A model generated the notes under the pieces. That model was not told the origin of the DNA. It searched no databases and saw nothing but the letters and a program-made list of their open reading frames with translations. Position numbers and translations under genes: made by a program. Source: Fragum whitleyi (Eukaryota; Mollusca; Bivalvia; Cardiida; Cardiidae). From it: a DNA stretch of 64,000 bases. The stretch lies in NCBI GenBank assembly GCA_948146395.1, contig OX411547.1, forward strand, positions 62,625,610 to 62,689,609, read 5' to 3'. Position 1 is the stretch's first letter, and each line of letters starts with the position of its first letter. This document shows positions 53,861-64,000 of this stretch, piece after piece.

Positions 53861-55078
53861 CAGTGCTCTCAATAAGCGGACGTCGACGTAATATACGTCC
53901 AGAATTTCAAAAATTACGTCCAGAAAATCAAACCCGGGCGTAAAAAACGTCCGAGATTCGAGGAAAACATCCTGTGATTTGACCCCGGACGTTTTACGAA
54001 TTTACCTAATTAAGGATTTAACCTATTTCTACATGTGCATAAAATCGATAATCAGCACGAGCATACGCACTAAAGCTGACCAAAACAAGCCATGTGTAAC
54101 GTGCGGGGTATTAGATTGTCGCTATAACAACCAGTCTTTGATTACGCAATCTTGTCGGGTTAGCGACGCGTCATTACCGCTTCTGTCATTACCTTTCTTC
54201 GTCGGATACAGATCGCGTTGGGTCTTTTGATAGGATTATTGAAACAAACAAAATTCAAGTCAGGGGAATATTCATTATATCAAACATAGTTCATGCAGCT
54301 CAGACCGATAAAATTTCGAAATATTGCTTCCTAAAAGTCTTAGAATAGATCTACGAGTATTTTATCCCAAGTGAAAAAGACGCTACTGGAAAACATTTAC
54401 AAAAGGTCGTTCGACTGTCCTCGTTTAAATATGTTTAGAATCGGCATCTTCGGAAAACGCTAGGAAATCCCAATGACGCCATTTAAGTTGTCTGCAACAT
54501 GTCTGACGAGAGATTTGAAAAGACGAATTTACTATTTGGATTATTCTGCGTAAGTTTAAATAGGTTTAGAACTTTTATTGGCACACTACCTAGAACATTC
54601 GCCACCTTTGGGACAACTGGCCGAGGAAAATTAAAGCTGCATTAATTTCCGTAATATCGCCTGATACCAAAACATCGTAACTAAAATTTGAGTAAGCCGC
54701 ATTTCCTAGGCCCACCGCGCAAGATACATCTAAGGACTGATTCCAAATAGAAACTCAACATTTTCTCATATTAGTTTACATAATTTATTCAATGAAAAAA
54801 ATAAAAGGTGATTGTGAAACCAAAGCTCGTACCTACAGCTATAAGTCAAAGCTACAAGTTTTAAGGCTTGGAAGTCGTTTATCCTTAGAGAACCAACTAG
54901 AATCATGGACTTTAAGCAAAAATTTAACTTATATTTAACATGGAAACGAGCATTTACAAAGTGTGCAAAAAAAATGGGGGGGGGTGTGTGTTAAAATTCC
55001 TTACTTCAAAAAAAAATTCCTGAAATTCTAACATGGGATTACAAAAATTCCTGATTTTGGCCCTTATTGAGAGCACTG
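53861..55078. mobile_element. hAT-like TIR element, non-autonomous
   Basis: CAGTGCTCTCAATAAG at 53861 and its exact complement at 55063-55078 form the TIR; CAGTG is a usual hAT start. CAAATA lies directly outside both ends, a 6-bp target duplication. The 1.2 kb interior has several ACGTCC words at the left but no transposase frame. Confidence 0.72.
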
Positions 55079-55576
55079 CAAATAAGTAACCTGGCACCTC
55101 AAAACTATCTGATGGTAGTTCCATGGACCCCCTGGGGATCAACTTCAGTAAGGAAATGAAGACTGTTTTAAACAGTCTTCATTTCTTTCCTCATGTTGAG
55201 CCCAAAGTAGTCATATATATCCAACACTTCCTTATTGCTTTAACCTGAAAATGGCTCTAAATTCGCATAAAAGCAAACTTATTGCTTAAAAGTAATAGGC
55301 TAAAGCAGGGACACCCAAACATTAGGAAAGGACCCCTGAGATCCCAATTGTTGAGTCCTTTTGACCCCATTTTGTGGAAGTCAGACTGTAACCCTCCAAC
55401 TGTGCACACTGATCTTTAGCCTATGCTGTCTGCCAAAGATTTGTGAACAGCATGAGAAGGGTATAGAGTCATTTTATTACATTTTACTGAACACAGTTTA
55501 CTGAACACAGTCTCCGGATCAGCGGTAAGTGTCTAGCTTCTATGGACCCTCCTCTTTCTTAGTTCTGTTGCTTGTT

Positions 55577-55756
55577 TTATATTTCGTGCACATAGCAGCT
55601 GGGTGTGAACTTTTGGGGATGACATTTCCACTGTTTGTTTAAATTGCTCTTAAAGGCATTTATGTTAGGTGACAACATAACCTGGTTTGGGAGATTGTTG
55701 TAATAATCTACTACTCTTATGCCAAAACTATTCTTTCTTAGTAATGTGCTTGATTG
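55577..55756 (-). pseudogene. Non-LTR retrotransposon RT C-terminal fragment
   Basis: The minus strand encodes QSSTLLRKNSFGIRVVDYYN, NLPNQVMLSPNINAFKSNLN and KQWKCHP, ending at a TAA at 55579-55577. The pattern R.N.F..RV...WN.LP..V......N.FK..L is the end of LINE-type RT proteins (W replaced by Y here). Upstream frames are broken, so it is a 5'-truncated relic. Confidence 0.68.
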
Positions 55757-56385
55757 TCATTTAAATAGCTTTAAGTTGTTTCCCTTGGTTTTTTGGTAAC
55801 TTGCTATTTTAGGTTAAACTCAATTGTAAGACAAGGATATGTCATCAAAGGGATACAATTCTCATAAAATATCTCTTAGATAAAATTTTTTGCTCATATA
55901 GGGAACATACAAGCCAATTTCAAGTAAATGTCTTTATTATGCCCAAGCTTAAAATTTATCATATCAACATTGGTAAAATAGACAATAGCAAGACCTAGGT
56001 CACAATGATGTCATGGCATTTTGTTCCAAACAATCAAATTAAAAAGTGTTTTTTTTTCTATTTTGTTTTTATTTTAAATGCTAATTGGTATATCATTCAC
56101 CAAGTCAATTTTTTTTTTCCAATTTGTAATAGTAATTAAAAATATAGGAAAAAGTTTACTTTACAAATATAGCAAAAGTTTACTATACAAATATAGCAAA
56201 ATTTTACTTACAAATACACCAAGGCAAATCAGGTTCCCAGGATGCTTCCTCCTGCAATGTCAGAAACAAAATATAGTTAGGGTTTGACATTTTAAATAAG
56301 ATGGCATTTACCTGATTGGCAGATATTGAGCAGCCTAGACCACCACACAAAGATCCAATACCAATTGCTAACTGTATAAAGATAT

Positions 56386-56638
56386 GTGACTCGTCACCCA
56401 AAAAGGGACCATCTAGGTAGTGCGTAAAGTGTCGACCCTAGTCAGACTGTGCAGTTTGCGCAGAATGACTAGGGTCAAAACTTTTCGCAATGTGCTTTTT
56501 TTCTAAAACTAGAATGATCAATCTACCTTCCAGTGAAAGAATTTTTGAAATATGACCTCTGGTTGACCTGTTCCATAACCAATCTCTTTTTCAAATATTT
56601 ATTTTTCCTAGTTGGTCCCTTTTCGCATGATGGGTCAC
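56386..56638. mobile_element. MITE-C copy 4
   Basis: GTGACTCGTCACCCAAAAAG at left and TTTTCGCATGATGGGTCAC at right, with the CTAGTCAGACTGTGCAG hairpin. Confidence 0.75.
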
Positions 56639-56644
56639 ATATTT

Positions 56645-56770
56645 GACTCATCACTGTAAGAGGGACAATCTGGAAAATGTGAAAAGTCTCAATCCTGGCC
56701 AGACTGCATGTTCTGTGCAGACTGAACAGAGTCAAAACATTTCACAAACACCAAATTTCCTGAATCTAGA
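56645..56770. mobile_element. MITE-C partial copy
   Basis: GACTCATCACTGTAAGAGGG, then CAGACTGCATGTTCTGTGCA; left half only, directly after copy 4. Confidence 0.5.
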
Positions 56771-56941
56771 ATTAGTATTCTACATTGCCCAGCAACCAGT
56801 TATTTTTGGAAAGCACTTGTGGTGCCTTCAAGATAGACTGGTTGCTATAAAAACTGTTCATGGCAAGTGCTTTGAACACAGGGCTGGTGTTTGGTGGCTT
56901 TTATGACTATAATGATGCAAATCTTTGAAAAAAAAATATTG

Positions 56942-57197
56942 GTGACCCATCACACAAAAAGGGACTATCCTGGTAGTGCGTAAAGTGTCAACCCTAGTCA
57001 GATTTGTGACTGCGCAGACTGACTAGGATCAAAACTTTTGGCATTTACTTATTTTCTGAATCTTGGATAATATATCTACCTTCCAGTGAAAGAATTTTTA
57101 AAATGCAATCTGTGGTTGGCCTGTAATAGAACCAATCTCTTTTTCAAATGTTTATTTTAGGAAGTTCCCAGATGGTCCCTTTTTTGTGACAGATCAC
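56942..57197. mobile_element. MITE-C copy 5
   Basis: GTGACCCATCACACAAAAAG at left, TTTTTGTGACAGATCAC at right. Confidence 0.75.
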
Positions 57198-57456
57198 ATT
57201 TTTTACCCCTTTCAGTCACCATTGAACACTCTAGTTTCAGTTTTCTCTCAAAAGCTTTAGAGCTATACACTCAATGTCAATAAGAAGGACAATTGCAATT
57301 CAGCAACTATCAAAAAATCAACCACGTCATTTCAAGTGAAATAAACTTTTTTTAATAACTTTAACATGTAACACAACTGAAATAAACAACGGGGCCCTTT
57401 TGCCACTTCAAAAAATTTTTCAAATGATGGATTTAATAAAGCAACTGTGTTCGTCA

Positions 57457-60400
57457 TGTCAGGTACGTTAGATGTACTTAATGTCTGAATTAAATAAGAC
57501 AGCATGCGAGTAATGATGTATTTACACCTTTCTACTTACTCCGGCACATTTCATTTAAAAGAAAAACAACCAAAAAAGAACCCTTTTCTATCATTGTTAA
57601 TATCTATCGAAGACAAATATATGTGACAATCTGTTTTTTTCAGAAATCTTCAATATTGCTTTATTGTCAAAACACTTTAATCATATTGCCATCAATCATA
57701 TTATAAAATGGATACTGAATTATAATTACTAAAATATTGTTTATCCGGTGGAATTTAAGTTACTTTGATATAGCGGATATGCTTTTTTACGATTTAGTGT
57801 TTTAAAAAGAGCTGAATGATTTAACGTACCTGACAAAAAACGCTAAACTATAGAACATTACATGTCATTGCTATTCTTAAAACGAAATTAAAGTTAATAA
57901 TTATTCTCTTGATATATAATCCTTCTAAACAAATGAAAAGTCGTAACTACAGCTTTTAAAAAGCTGCAATTTCGACAATTTGGTCGCCAAATGATGATTA
58001 AAAAGCACTAACTGACTTTCCTATGAGAAATCACTCATATGTAATGAAAAAAGTCCCGCCAATCTTAGAGTTTTGATATAGCTGTATACAAATCTGTTTT
58101 TTAAGAATTTCACGCTCAAAAGCCTCAAAATCTTTAAGATTCCACATGAAAACGCCAAGCAAGTCTATTCACTCTCGAGAACAGAAAGCAAGGAATTCTA
58201 TATAATTGTCCACATTGTTAATCACAAAATCAAAAATTTTGTTTTCGATTCATACCTACATAAATATACTAAGGTCCGTGTGTGCCTTGAACAACCGACA
58301 ATAAAATGCATCTCTCTTACCCTTTTATAGAAATTAAAGATAAAGGGTATTTAATGTCCAAGTGCGCAAAGGTCGTTAGTACTTTTAAACTAAAAAGGCA
58401 CTTAAATTGCCACATTTTACACCGATAATTCAAATTGAGAGTTTGTCTTTTTTACTTAGTTGTCGCCAGATCGAGATCATTTGCCGATACTATTAACGCA
58501 ATAGGCAATTAAAAAAGTAATTGCAGTATTTTGTAGAACCTATTTGTATTTGAAGGTAGTAAAACCATAATAAAAATATGATTCTCTTTGAAATCGGTAC
58601 GACGTCGGGTATTTAACGGATTACTTCCTTACCATCAGAAATACCAGTAGTTATTTCTTCATTATACTGTTCATTAATTTCGTCATAATACTGTTCATTA
58701 ATTTCATCATTATACTGTTCATTAAAAGAGTATCAGCACCATGTAGTAGAATACCGATTTAAGCAATATGAATTTGAAGTCAAAAGTGCTAAAACGTTCG
58801 CTGAAATCCAATCATAGCACCGTCTTCCGAAAAATCCCGACATCAGGGTTTGCTTTACTCAAACTTTCGATTGGTGCTTTGTACTTTCTTGTTCACTCTC
58901 TTTCTCGTAGTAGAAATGAATTGTCCTTCGATATCTATTATCTTCCGCTCTCGGTAAGCTTTGTAGTATTCGGGGTTAGTTTTACCCATGATTAAGGCCA
59001 TGAAAAGATATGTCAGGGACGTTAGATATCTTGTCAGGGACGGTAAACCTATTTTTAACGCAAGTTCTCAGTTTCTTTCCTAATTAAATATACCGTAAAT
59101 ATGTCTAACCTGTTCACAAAACATCTCTCATTTGATTTCAATCTTTAAATGAAATAAAAGGGTAAATACCTGTAAAACTCTTTCTTTTTTTTTGTCAACT
59201 CTATAAATCTGCTTAACTTTGCATTTTTACATGAAACACTACTTCAAAATAAACGGATTTATTGATTTTATCAAATGCCGATGCTTCGCACGTAATACAT
59301 GATGTAACGTGACTAAGTTATACGCACTTACTACAACTAGGGAAAGGAAAGTTTGTTTCGGTTAACGTTACTGACATTTAACGTACCTGACGTTTCTTAA
59401 CTTGCCCTTATTTAATTTTCAAATATGCGGAACAATCCTGCTAAATGTATATCCCTGTAATACTAGACTTTGGTACTTTCACTTTTTCCAATGTCTTATA
59501 TACGTTAGTAGCATATTATTTAAACATTGGTAAGTGAAAGATTTAACGTCCCTGACATTTTTAAACGTAATACTCCAATAAAAAAGACGTTTCGGTTTAT
59601 TTTTTGTTTACCGCTCATCACAATTAGTCAAAGTTGCCTACTCTTTGATAAGACCTTGTCAGGGAGTGATTATGTCAATAAATATTGTTTTTTCTTCTTT
59701 ATTTTGACTGTGAACTTTTTTCACAAACTAGAAAGCCATGAATGGCTTGAGGCGCTCCACAGGCTTGAAATTCTTGTAAAAGCAAATAAAGGTTTTGACT
59801 AGATTTTTTAGATATTTTGGGTTCTACTGATGATGAAAATGATTTTCAAAGTTTCAACTATATAACAGATAGAGAAATGACCTCTGCTATTAAAAGACAT
59901 ATTTTTCATTAAATAAAAATAATTTTTGGCTGCATGATAATGGGTCACCCAAAGATCATACCAAAAATGTTTGATTGATATCCATCAATTACATTCTGAG
60001 AAAATGTTTTTCATAGTTTCCACTATTTAATATATTGAGAATTGACCTCCACATATCCAACAATCAGATTTTGAGAAAATAATTTTCAAATTTTCCACTA
60101 TATAACATATAGAGAAATGACCTCTGCTATTAAAAGACATATTTTTCATTAAATAAAAATAATTTTTGGTACACTGATAAAGGATCACTCAAGGATCATT
60201 CCAAAGAAATTTGGTTGATATCCATCAGTTACATTCAGAGAAATTGATTTTCAAAGTTTCCTATATATAACATATAGAGAAATGACCTCTGCCCATAAAA
60301 TGCATATTTTTCATCCAATCACAATGATTTTTTGTACACTGATACAGGATCACTCAAGGATCATTCCAGTGAAATTTGGTTGATATCCATCAGTTACATT

Positions 60401-61030
60401 CAGAGAAATTGATTTTCAAAGTTTCCACTATATAACATATAGAGAAATGACCTCTGCCCATAAAACGCATATTTTTCATCCAATCACAATGATTTTTTGT
60501 AGACCGATAAAGGATCACACAAGGATCATTCCAGTGAAATTTGGTTGATATCCATCAATTACATTCTGAGAAAATGATTTGCAAAGTTTCCACTATATAA
60601 CATATAGAGAAATGACCTCCGCCCATAAAATGCATATTTTCCATCCGATCACAATGATTTTTTGTAGACTGATAAAGGGTCACCCAAGGATCATTCATGT
60701 AAAATTTAATTGGTATCCATTGATTAGAATCTGAGAAAACTCACTTTTTACCATATTTGGAAATTAGCCACGCCCATTAAATCCATGTTTTTCATTGGAT
60801 CAAAATTTCTTGAACAACTTTGAAAGAGGGTCACCCAAGGATCATTCCTGTGAAGTTTGGTTGAAATCCATCCAGTAGTTTCTGAGGAGAAGATTTTTAA
60901 AGAAAAGTTTACGACCGGACGGACGCACGCACGCACGCACGGACGGACGGACGCACGACGGACACAACGCCATGACAATAGCCCCAGTGGCTTTCAGCCA
61001 GTGGAGCTAAAAACAGTTAACGTACCTGAC
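57457..61030. repeat. Array of a 14-bp motif (TTAACGTACCTGAC) in both orientations
   Basis: Inverse copies at 57457-57470, 59011-59024 and 59032-59045. Forward copies at 57821-57834, 59362-59375 (one change), 59378-59391, 59543-59556 and 61017-61030. The outermost two face each other. No transposase frame lies between them. Confidence 0.55.
59727..61013. mobile_element. Helentron-like tandem-repeat element
   Basis: 5' hairpin AAAGCCATGAATGGCTT at 59732-59748. ~160-170 bp units marked by AACATATAGAGAAATGACCT. GGACGCACGCACGCACGCAC microsatellite, then a 3' hairpin (TAGCCCCAGTGGCT..AGCCAGTGGAGCTA) at 60979-61009. Non-coding. Confidence 0.75.
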
Positions 61031-61614
61031 TGGTTTCATGCGACAACGATTTTCATGTAAAATTTCTTTCTTGCCTTAACACAGTGAAACAAAATGTATT
61101 TTCCCTATTTAAGATACTATCACACGAATGAAATACGGATAAATATTTGAATTCTTACTGCTACTGCTTTTGCGACAACTGTTTTTGGGGTAAATTTGGT
61201 CCATTCACTTAATTTATCTCTTGTTTGTGGATCGTTTTGCGACAAAAAGTATGTGTCCGAGGTTTATTAGATGCAGTAGGCTAAACATGCAGGATAATGG
61301 GGTCCAAATCCCAAATTCCGCTGAGATATACGCTTGCGACACTAAATTTTCGGTTTTGTCTTTCTTATTGACATTGAGTGTATATCCCAAAATAATTAAT
61401 TTGGGTTTTTTTTTTAAATACTATGATGCATTTATGGCAGCAATGGACACATGGCGTCATTTTTTTCCACTGGAAAGATTTTTTTCTTGTTCATGTTGTG
61501 GTACATTAACTACCTTTCCATACTCGTTTTTGTGTTTGTTATCTGCCCTCGAGTGGTACTTGCCATTTTTCAGTAAAACTTTTATATTAGTTTAAGGTCT
61601 ATGGAGAGGAGAGA

Positions 61615-61702
61615 GGTTTGAGTAAAATTTTAGTGAGGTTATCAAATATCGCTAATTTTGTCCAGCTTAAACGAAATTAGCAGTATTAATTACTTCCCTT
61701 AA
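61615..61702. mobile_element. MITE-A central palindrome remnant
   Basis: TTATCAAATATCGCTAATTT..AAATTAGCAGTATTAATTAC, with TTTGAGTAAAATTTTAGTGA on the left side. Both outer ends are missing. Confidence 0.55.
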
Positions 61703-62504
61703 GGTAGCAATGGACACAAGGCGTCATTTGTTTCTGCCACATGAATTTTTTTCTTGTTCACATATGTTGTAGATTAACATTGTATAGTCATTATATCAAA
61801 ATTTGAAGGTACCTTCCCATGTTCATTTTCATGCTAGAGTTATCTGCTCTTGTGTGGTACTGGCCATTTTTTGGTAAAATGTTTATATTCGTTTTAGGTC
61901 TAGTATGAACTCAGTATCAGCTGATAGCTTTAAAACATACAATCGTCATGTTGATAGACCTTATACATGTACACAATGGCTGTTGCCAAGAAAATTTCTC
62001 TTTGATCAATTGCATTTGCACATTGAGCCTTGAAATTTGAAAATGCAGTAATTTCTGTAATTGTATAAAGAGAAAATGCCACATAAACCTATTTTTGAAG
62101 AAATTCCATAATAAATTTCTTATTGTCCAATATGTTAAGAAAGCATATTTTTCCCTTACTTGGTAAAAAATCAGCATACCTTTCCATGCAAATAAGAATG
62201 TTTTTTGTTATTTCAGAGTGACCCCTTCTAATTGAATGACCTTTATAGAGTAAATTCATTGTCATTCAATCGATATCAAAGTTATGGAATTTCGCTATCC
62301 TTATTCTCCTTTATTTCCATAAGCAGAATCATATGAAAACCGGTCTTTTTTAAAAAATGCACAAGAAGAGCTGCAAATTAATGAAACCCTACTTAGTACT
62401 TACGGTTCATAGAGGCAGGGGGCCGCTGGCCATTGCCACCTTAATTGGCTTCCTATTACCTATGAATTATTGCCAGTATTATTGATAAAGTATTATTATC
62501 CATG
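61703..62504. other. Unassigned sequence
   Basis: A ~100 bp segment with AATGGACACA(T/A)GGCGTCATTT occurs twice (from about 61442 and from about 61709). No gene is seen. Confidence 0.4.
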
Positions 62505-62871
62505 ATTAATGCCCTGGCAGGGCGGAGCTTAAGTAACAGCTCATTGCACTTAAGGTTAAGGGAAATCAGCTTTTATCTCAAATAACCAATTACTAAAGAG
62601 AGTCGACATAAATAACCAGAGACCTTAAATCGTGGATTGGTAACCAAATCCTCGTAACTTCAGCTTAATCAAGCTGAAGTTGCAAGGCCTTGGTAACCAA
62701 ACGATGAAATGTGTTCACTCTCTCAAAACATGTGAATCCTTTAGGCTTTAGGATACAGTTATTTGCCTGCGTCAACGATGATTACCGACTAAAATATGAA
62801 AGAACCCAAACTATTTTAAGTAAACTTGCCAAATTATGTCACGGTTAAGCCCCGCCCTGTCAGTTCATTAA
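62505..62871. mobile_element. MITE-P complete copy 2 (inverted relative to 20584)
   Basis: ATTAATGCCCTGGCAGGGCG at left, CCCCGCCCTGTCAGTTCATT at right, with core palindrome GTAACTTCAGCTTAATCAAG at 62654-62682. Confidence 0.75.
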
Positions 62872-62931
62872 ATACGTAGAATAAATACATGCATTTTCAA
62901 ATAATTCAGCCCCTCTTCCTGCATAGGTATT

Positions 62932-63170
62932 TGAGCCAGTGTGTGACATTTCCAACAATTTCATGTGTGCGTATTTGAGAGACACTGAGCAACCTAAACA
63001 GTCACACAATTCATTTAAAATACAATCTGAAAGCTTGAGGAGGGGTTAATACCTTATTAATCTCCAAAATGCATAGTATAGACTCTGATCAGCCTGTGTG
63101 GATGCACAGGCTGGCCAGAGGCTTTGCTATGCGACATTTAAAATTGTTGGAAATGTCACGCACTAGCTCA
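62932..63170. mobile_element. MITE-B copy
   Basis: TTGAGCCAGTGTGTGACATT at left and GTCACGCACTAGCTCA at right, with CAGCCTGTGTGGATGCACAG inside. Confidence 0.75.
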
Positions 63171-63198
63171 TTTGACAGTTTAAATTGGTAATATAGAC

Positions 63199-64000
63199 AA
63201 CTAGAAAGCCATGAATGGCTTGAGTCGCTCCACAGGCTTGAAATTCTTGTAAAGCAATAAAAGTTTTGACTAGACTTTCAGATATTTTGGATTCTACTGA
63301 TGTTGAAAATGATTTTCAAAGTTTCAACAATATAACATCTAGAGAAAAGACATCCGCCCATAAAATGCTTATTTTCATCTGATCACAATTATTTTTTGTA
63401 GACTGATAAAGGGTCACTAAAGGATCATTCATGTGAAATTTCATTGGTATCCATCAATTACATTCTGAGAAAATGATTTTCAAAGTTTCAACTATGTACT
63501 AGTAACACATAGAATAATGACCTCTGCCCATAAAACACATATTTTTCATCTGATCAAAATAATTTTTGGTAGACTGATAAAGGGTCACTCAAGTATTATT
63601 CCAGTAAATTTGGTTGATATCCATTGGTTAGATTCAAATGATTTCCAAATTTTCCACTATATAACATATAGAGAAATGACCTCCGCCCATAAAATGCTTA
63701 TTTTCATCTGATCACAATTATTTTTTGTAGACTGATAAAGGGTCACTAAAGGATCATTCATGTGAAATTTCATTGGTATCCATCAATTACATTCTGAGAA
63801 AATTATTTTCAAAGTTTCAACTATGTACTAGTAACACATAGAATAATGACCTCTGCCCATAAAACACATATTTTTCATCTGATCAAAATAATTTTTGGTA
63901 GACTGATAAAGGGTCACTCAAGTATTATTCCAGTAAATTTGGTTGATATCCATTGGTTAGATTCAAATGATTTCCAAATTTTCCACTATGTAACATAAAG
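63199..64000. mobile_element. Helentron-like tandem-repeat element, cut by window end
   Basis: Same 5' hairpin (AGAAAGCCATGAATGGCTTG) as 59727, then ~165 bp units arranged as near-identical ~329 bp dimers (63361 onward and 63690 onward). It continues past 64000. Confidence 0.75.

Noticed and set aside
56311..56374. Exon-like minus-strand segment (acceptor ..TATACAG, LAIGIGSLCGGLGCSISANQ, donor GTAAAT)
   Set aside because: The splice-like borders and hydrophobic reading are suggestive, but two frames are open, it does not match a TMBIM N-terminal segment and it adjoins a MITE-C end; not supported as an exon.
60857..61060. 67-codon frame with RTHARTHGRTDARRTQ
   Set aside because: It is the translation of the GCAC/GGAC microsatellite at the end of a Helentron-like element.
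61221..61595. 124-codon plus-strand frame
   Set aside because: It has no recognisable domain, part of its DNA is repeated near 61709, and it has no supported splice or promoter context.

Overview
This is AT-rich nuclear DNA from an animal, most likely a mollusc and probably a bivalve. The reasons are short spliced exons in long introns, a secreted protein built from lustrin-like, pacifastin-like and von Willebrand type C (VWC) modules, Helentron-like elements with central ~155-165 bp tandem repeats that resemble the bivalve 'pearl' elements, tRNA-derived SINEs, and very many small palindromic transposons (MITEs). There is no bacterial or organellar gene content. The species assignment is inference.

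Region 1 (1-29050, + strand) holds the 3' part of one gene for a secreted cysteine-rich protein. I can follow 15 exons from 1252 to a stop at 28994-28996, with AATAAA signals at 29029-29039. Every intron is phase 1. The joined frame stays open for 475 complete codons, which is strong support for the exon set. The order is one lustrin-like module, then repeats of a pacifastin-like exon followed by a VWC domain split over a short exon (33-42 nt) and a ~150 nt exon. The repeats end in a short acidic and basic tail. The start codon and signal peptide lie upstream of the window. The introns carry about 13 copies of one ~435 bp MITE family (MITE-A), other MITEs, SINEs, a mariner-like TIR element, a Helentron-like element and a 1.7 kb TIR element with inverted minisatellite arms.

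Region 2 (29050-48900) has no host gene that I can support. It holds an RT tail of a non-LTR retrotransposon, a degenerate 2A-like retrotransposon N-terminus, two Helentron-like tandem-repeat elements, MITEs, SINEs and a direct segmental duplication (31775-39110 and 42185-47360). Differences between the duplicate copies give filled and empty insertion sites.

Region 3 (48922-53608, - strand) holds the last five coding exons of a TMBIM/Lifeguard (BAX-inhibitor-1 family) membrane protein, 142 codons plus stop. It covers the C-terminal transmembrane core with the DTQ and SPEEYI..AL.LY.D motifs. Its N-terminal exons were not found up to 64000.

Region 4 (53609-64000) is mostly mobile DNA: a hAT-like TIR element, another RT tail, MITE-C copies, an array of a 14-bp motif, and two Helentron-like tandem-repeat elements, one running off the window end. 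The two host genes are convergent (3' ends facing) and show no functional link. No RNA gene, CRISPR array, bacterial operon or intact transposase/RT ORF was found.
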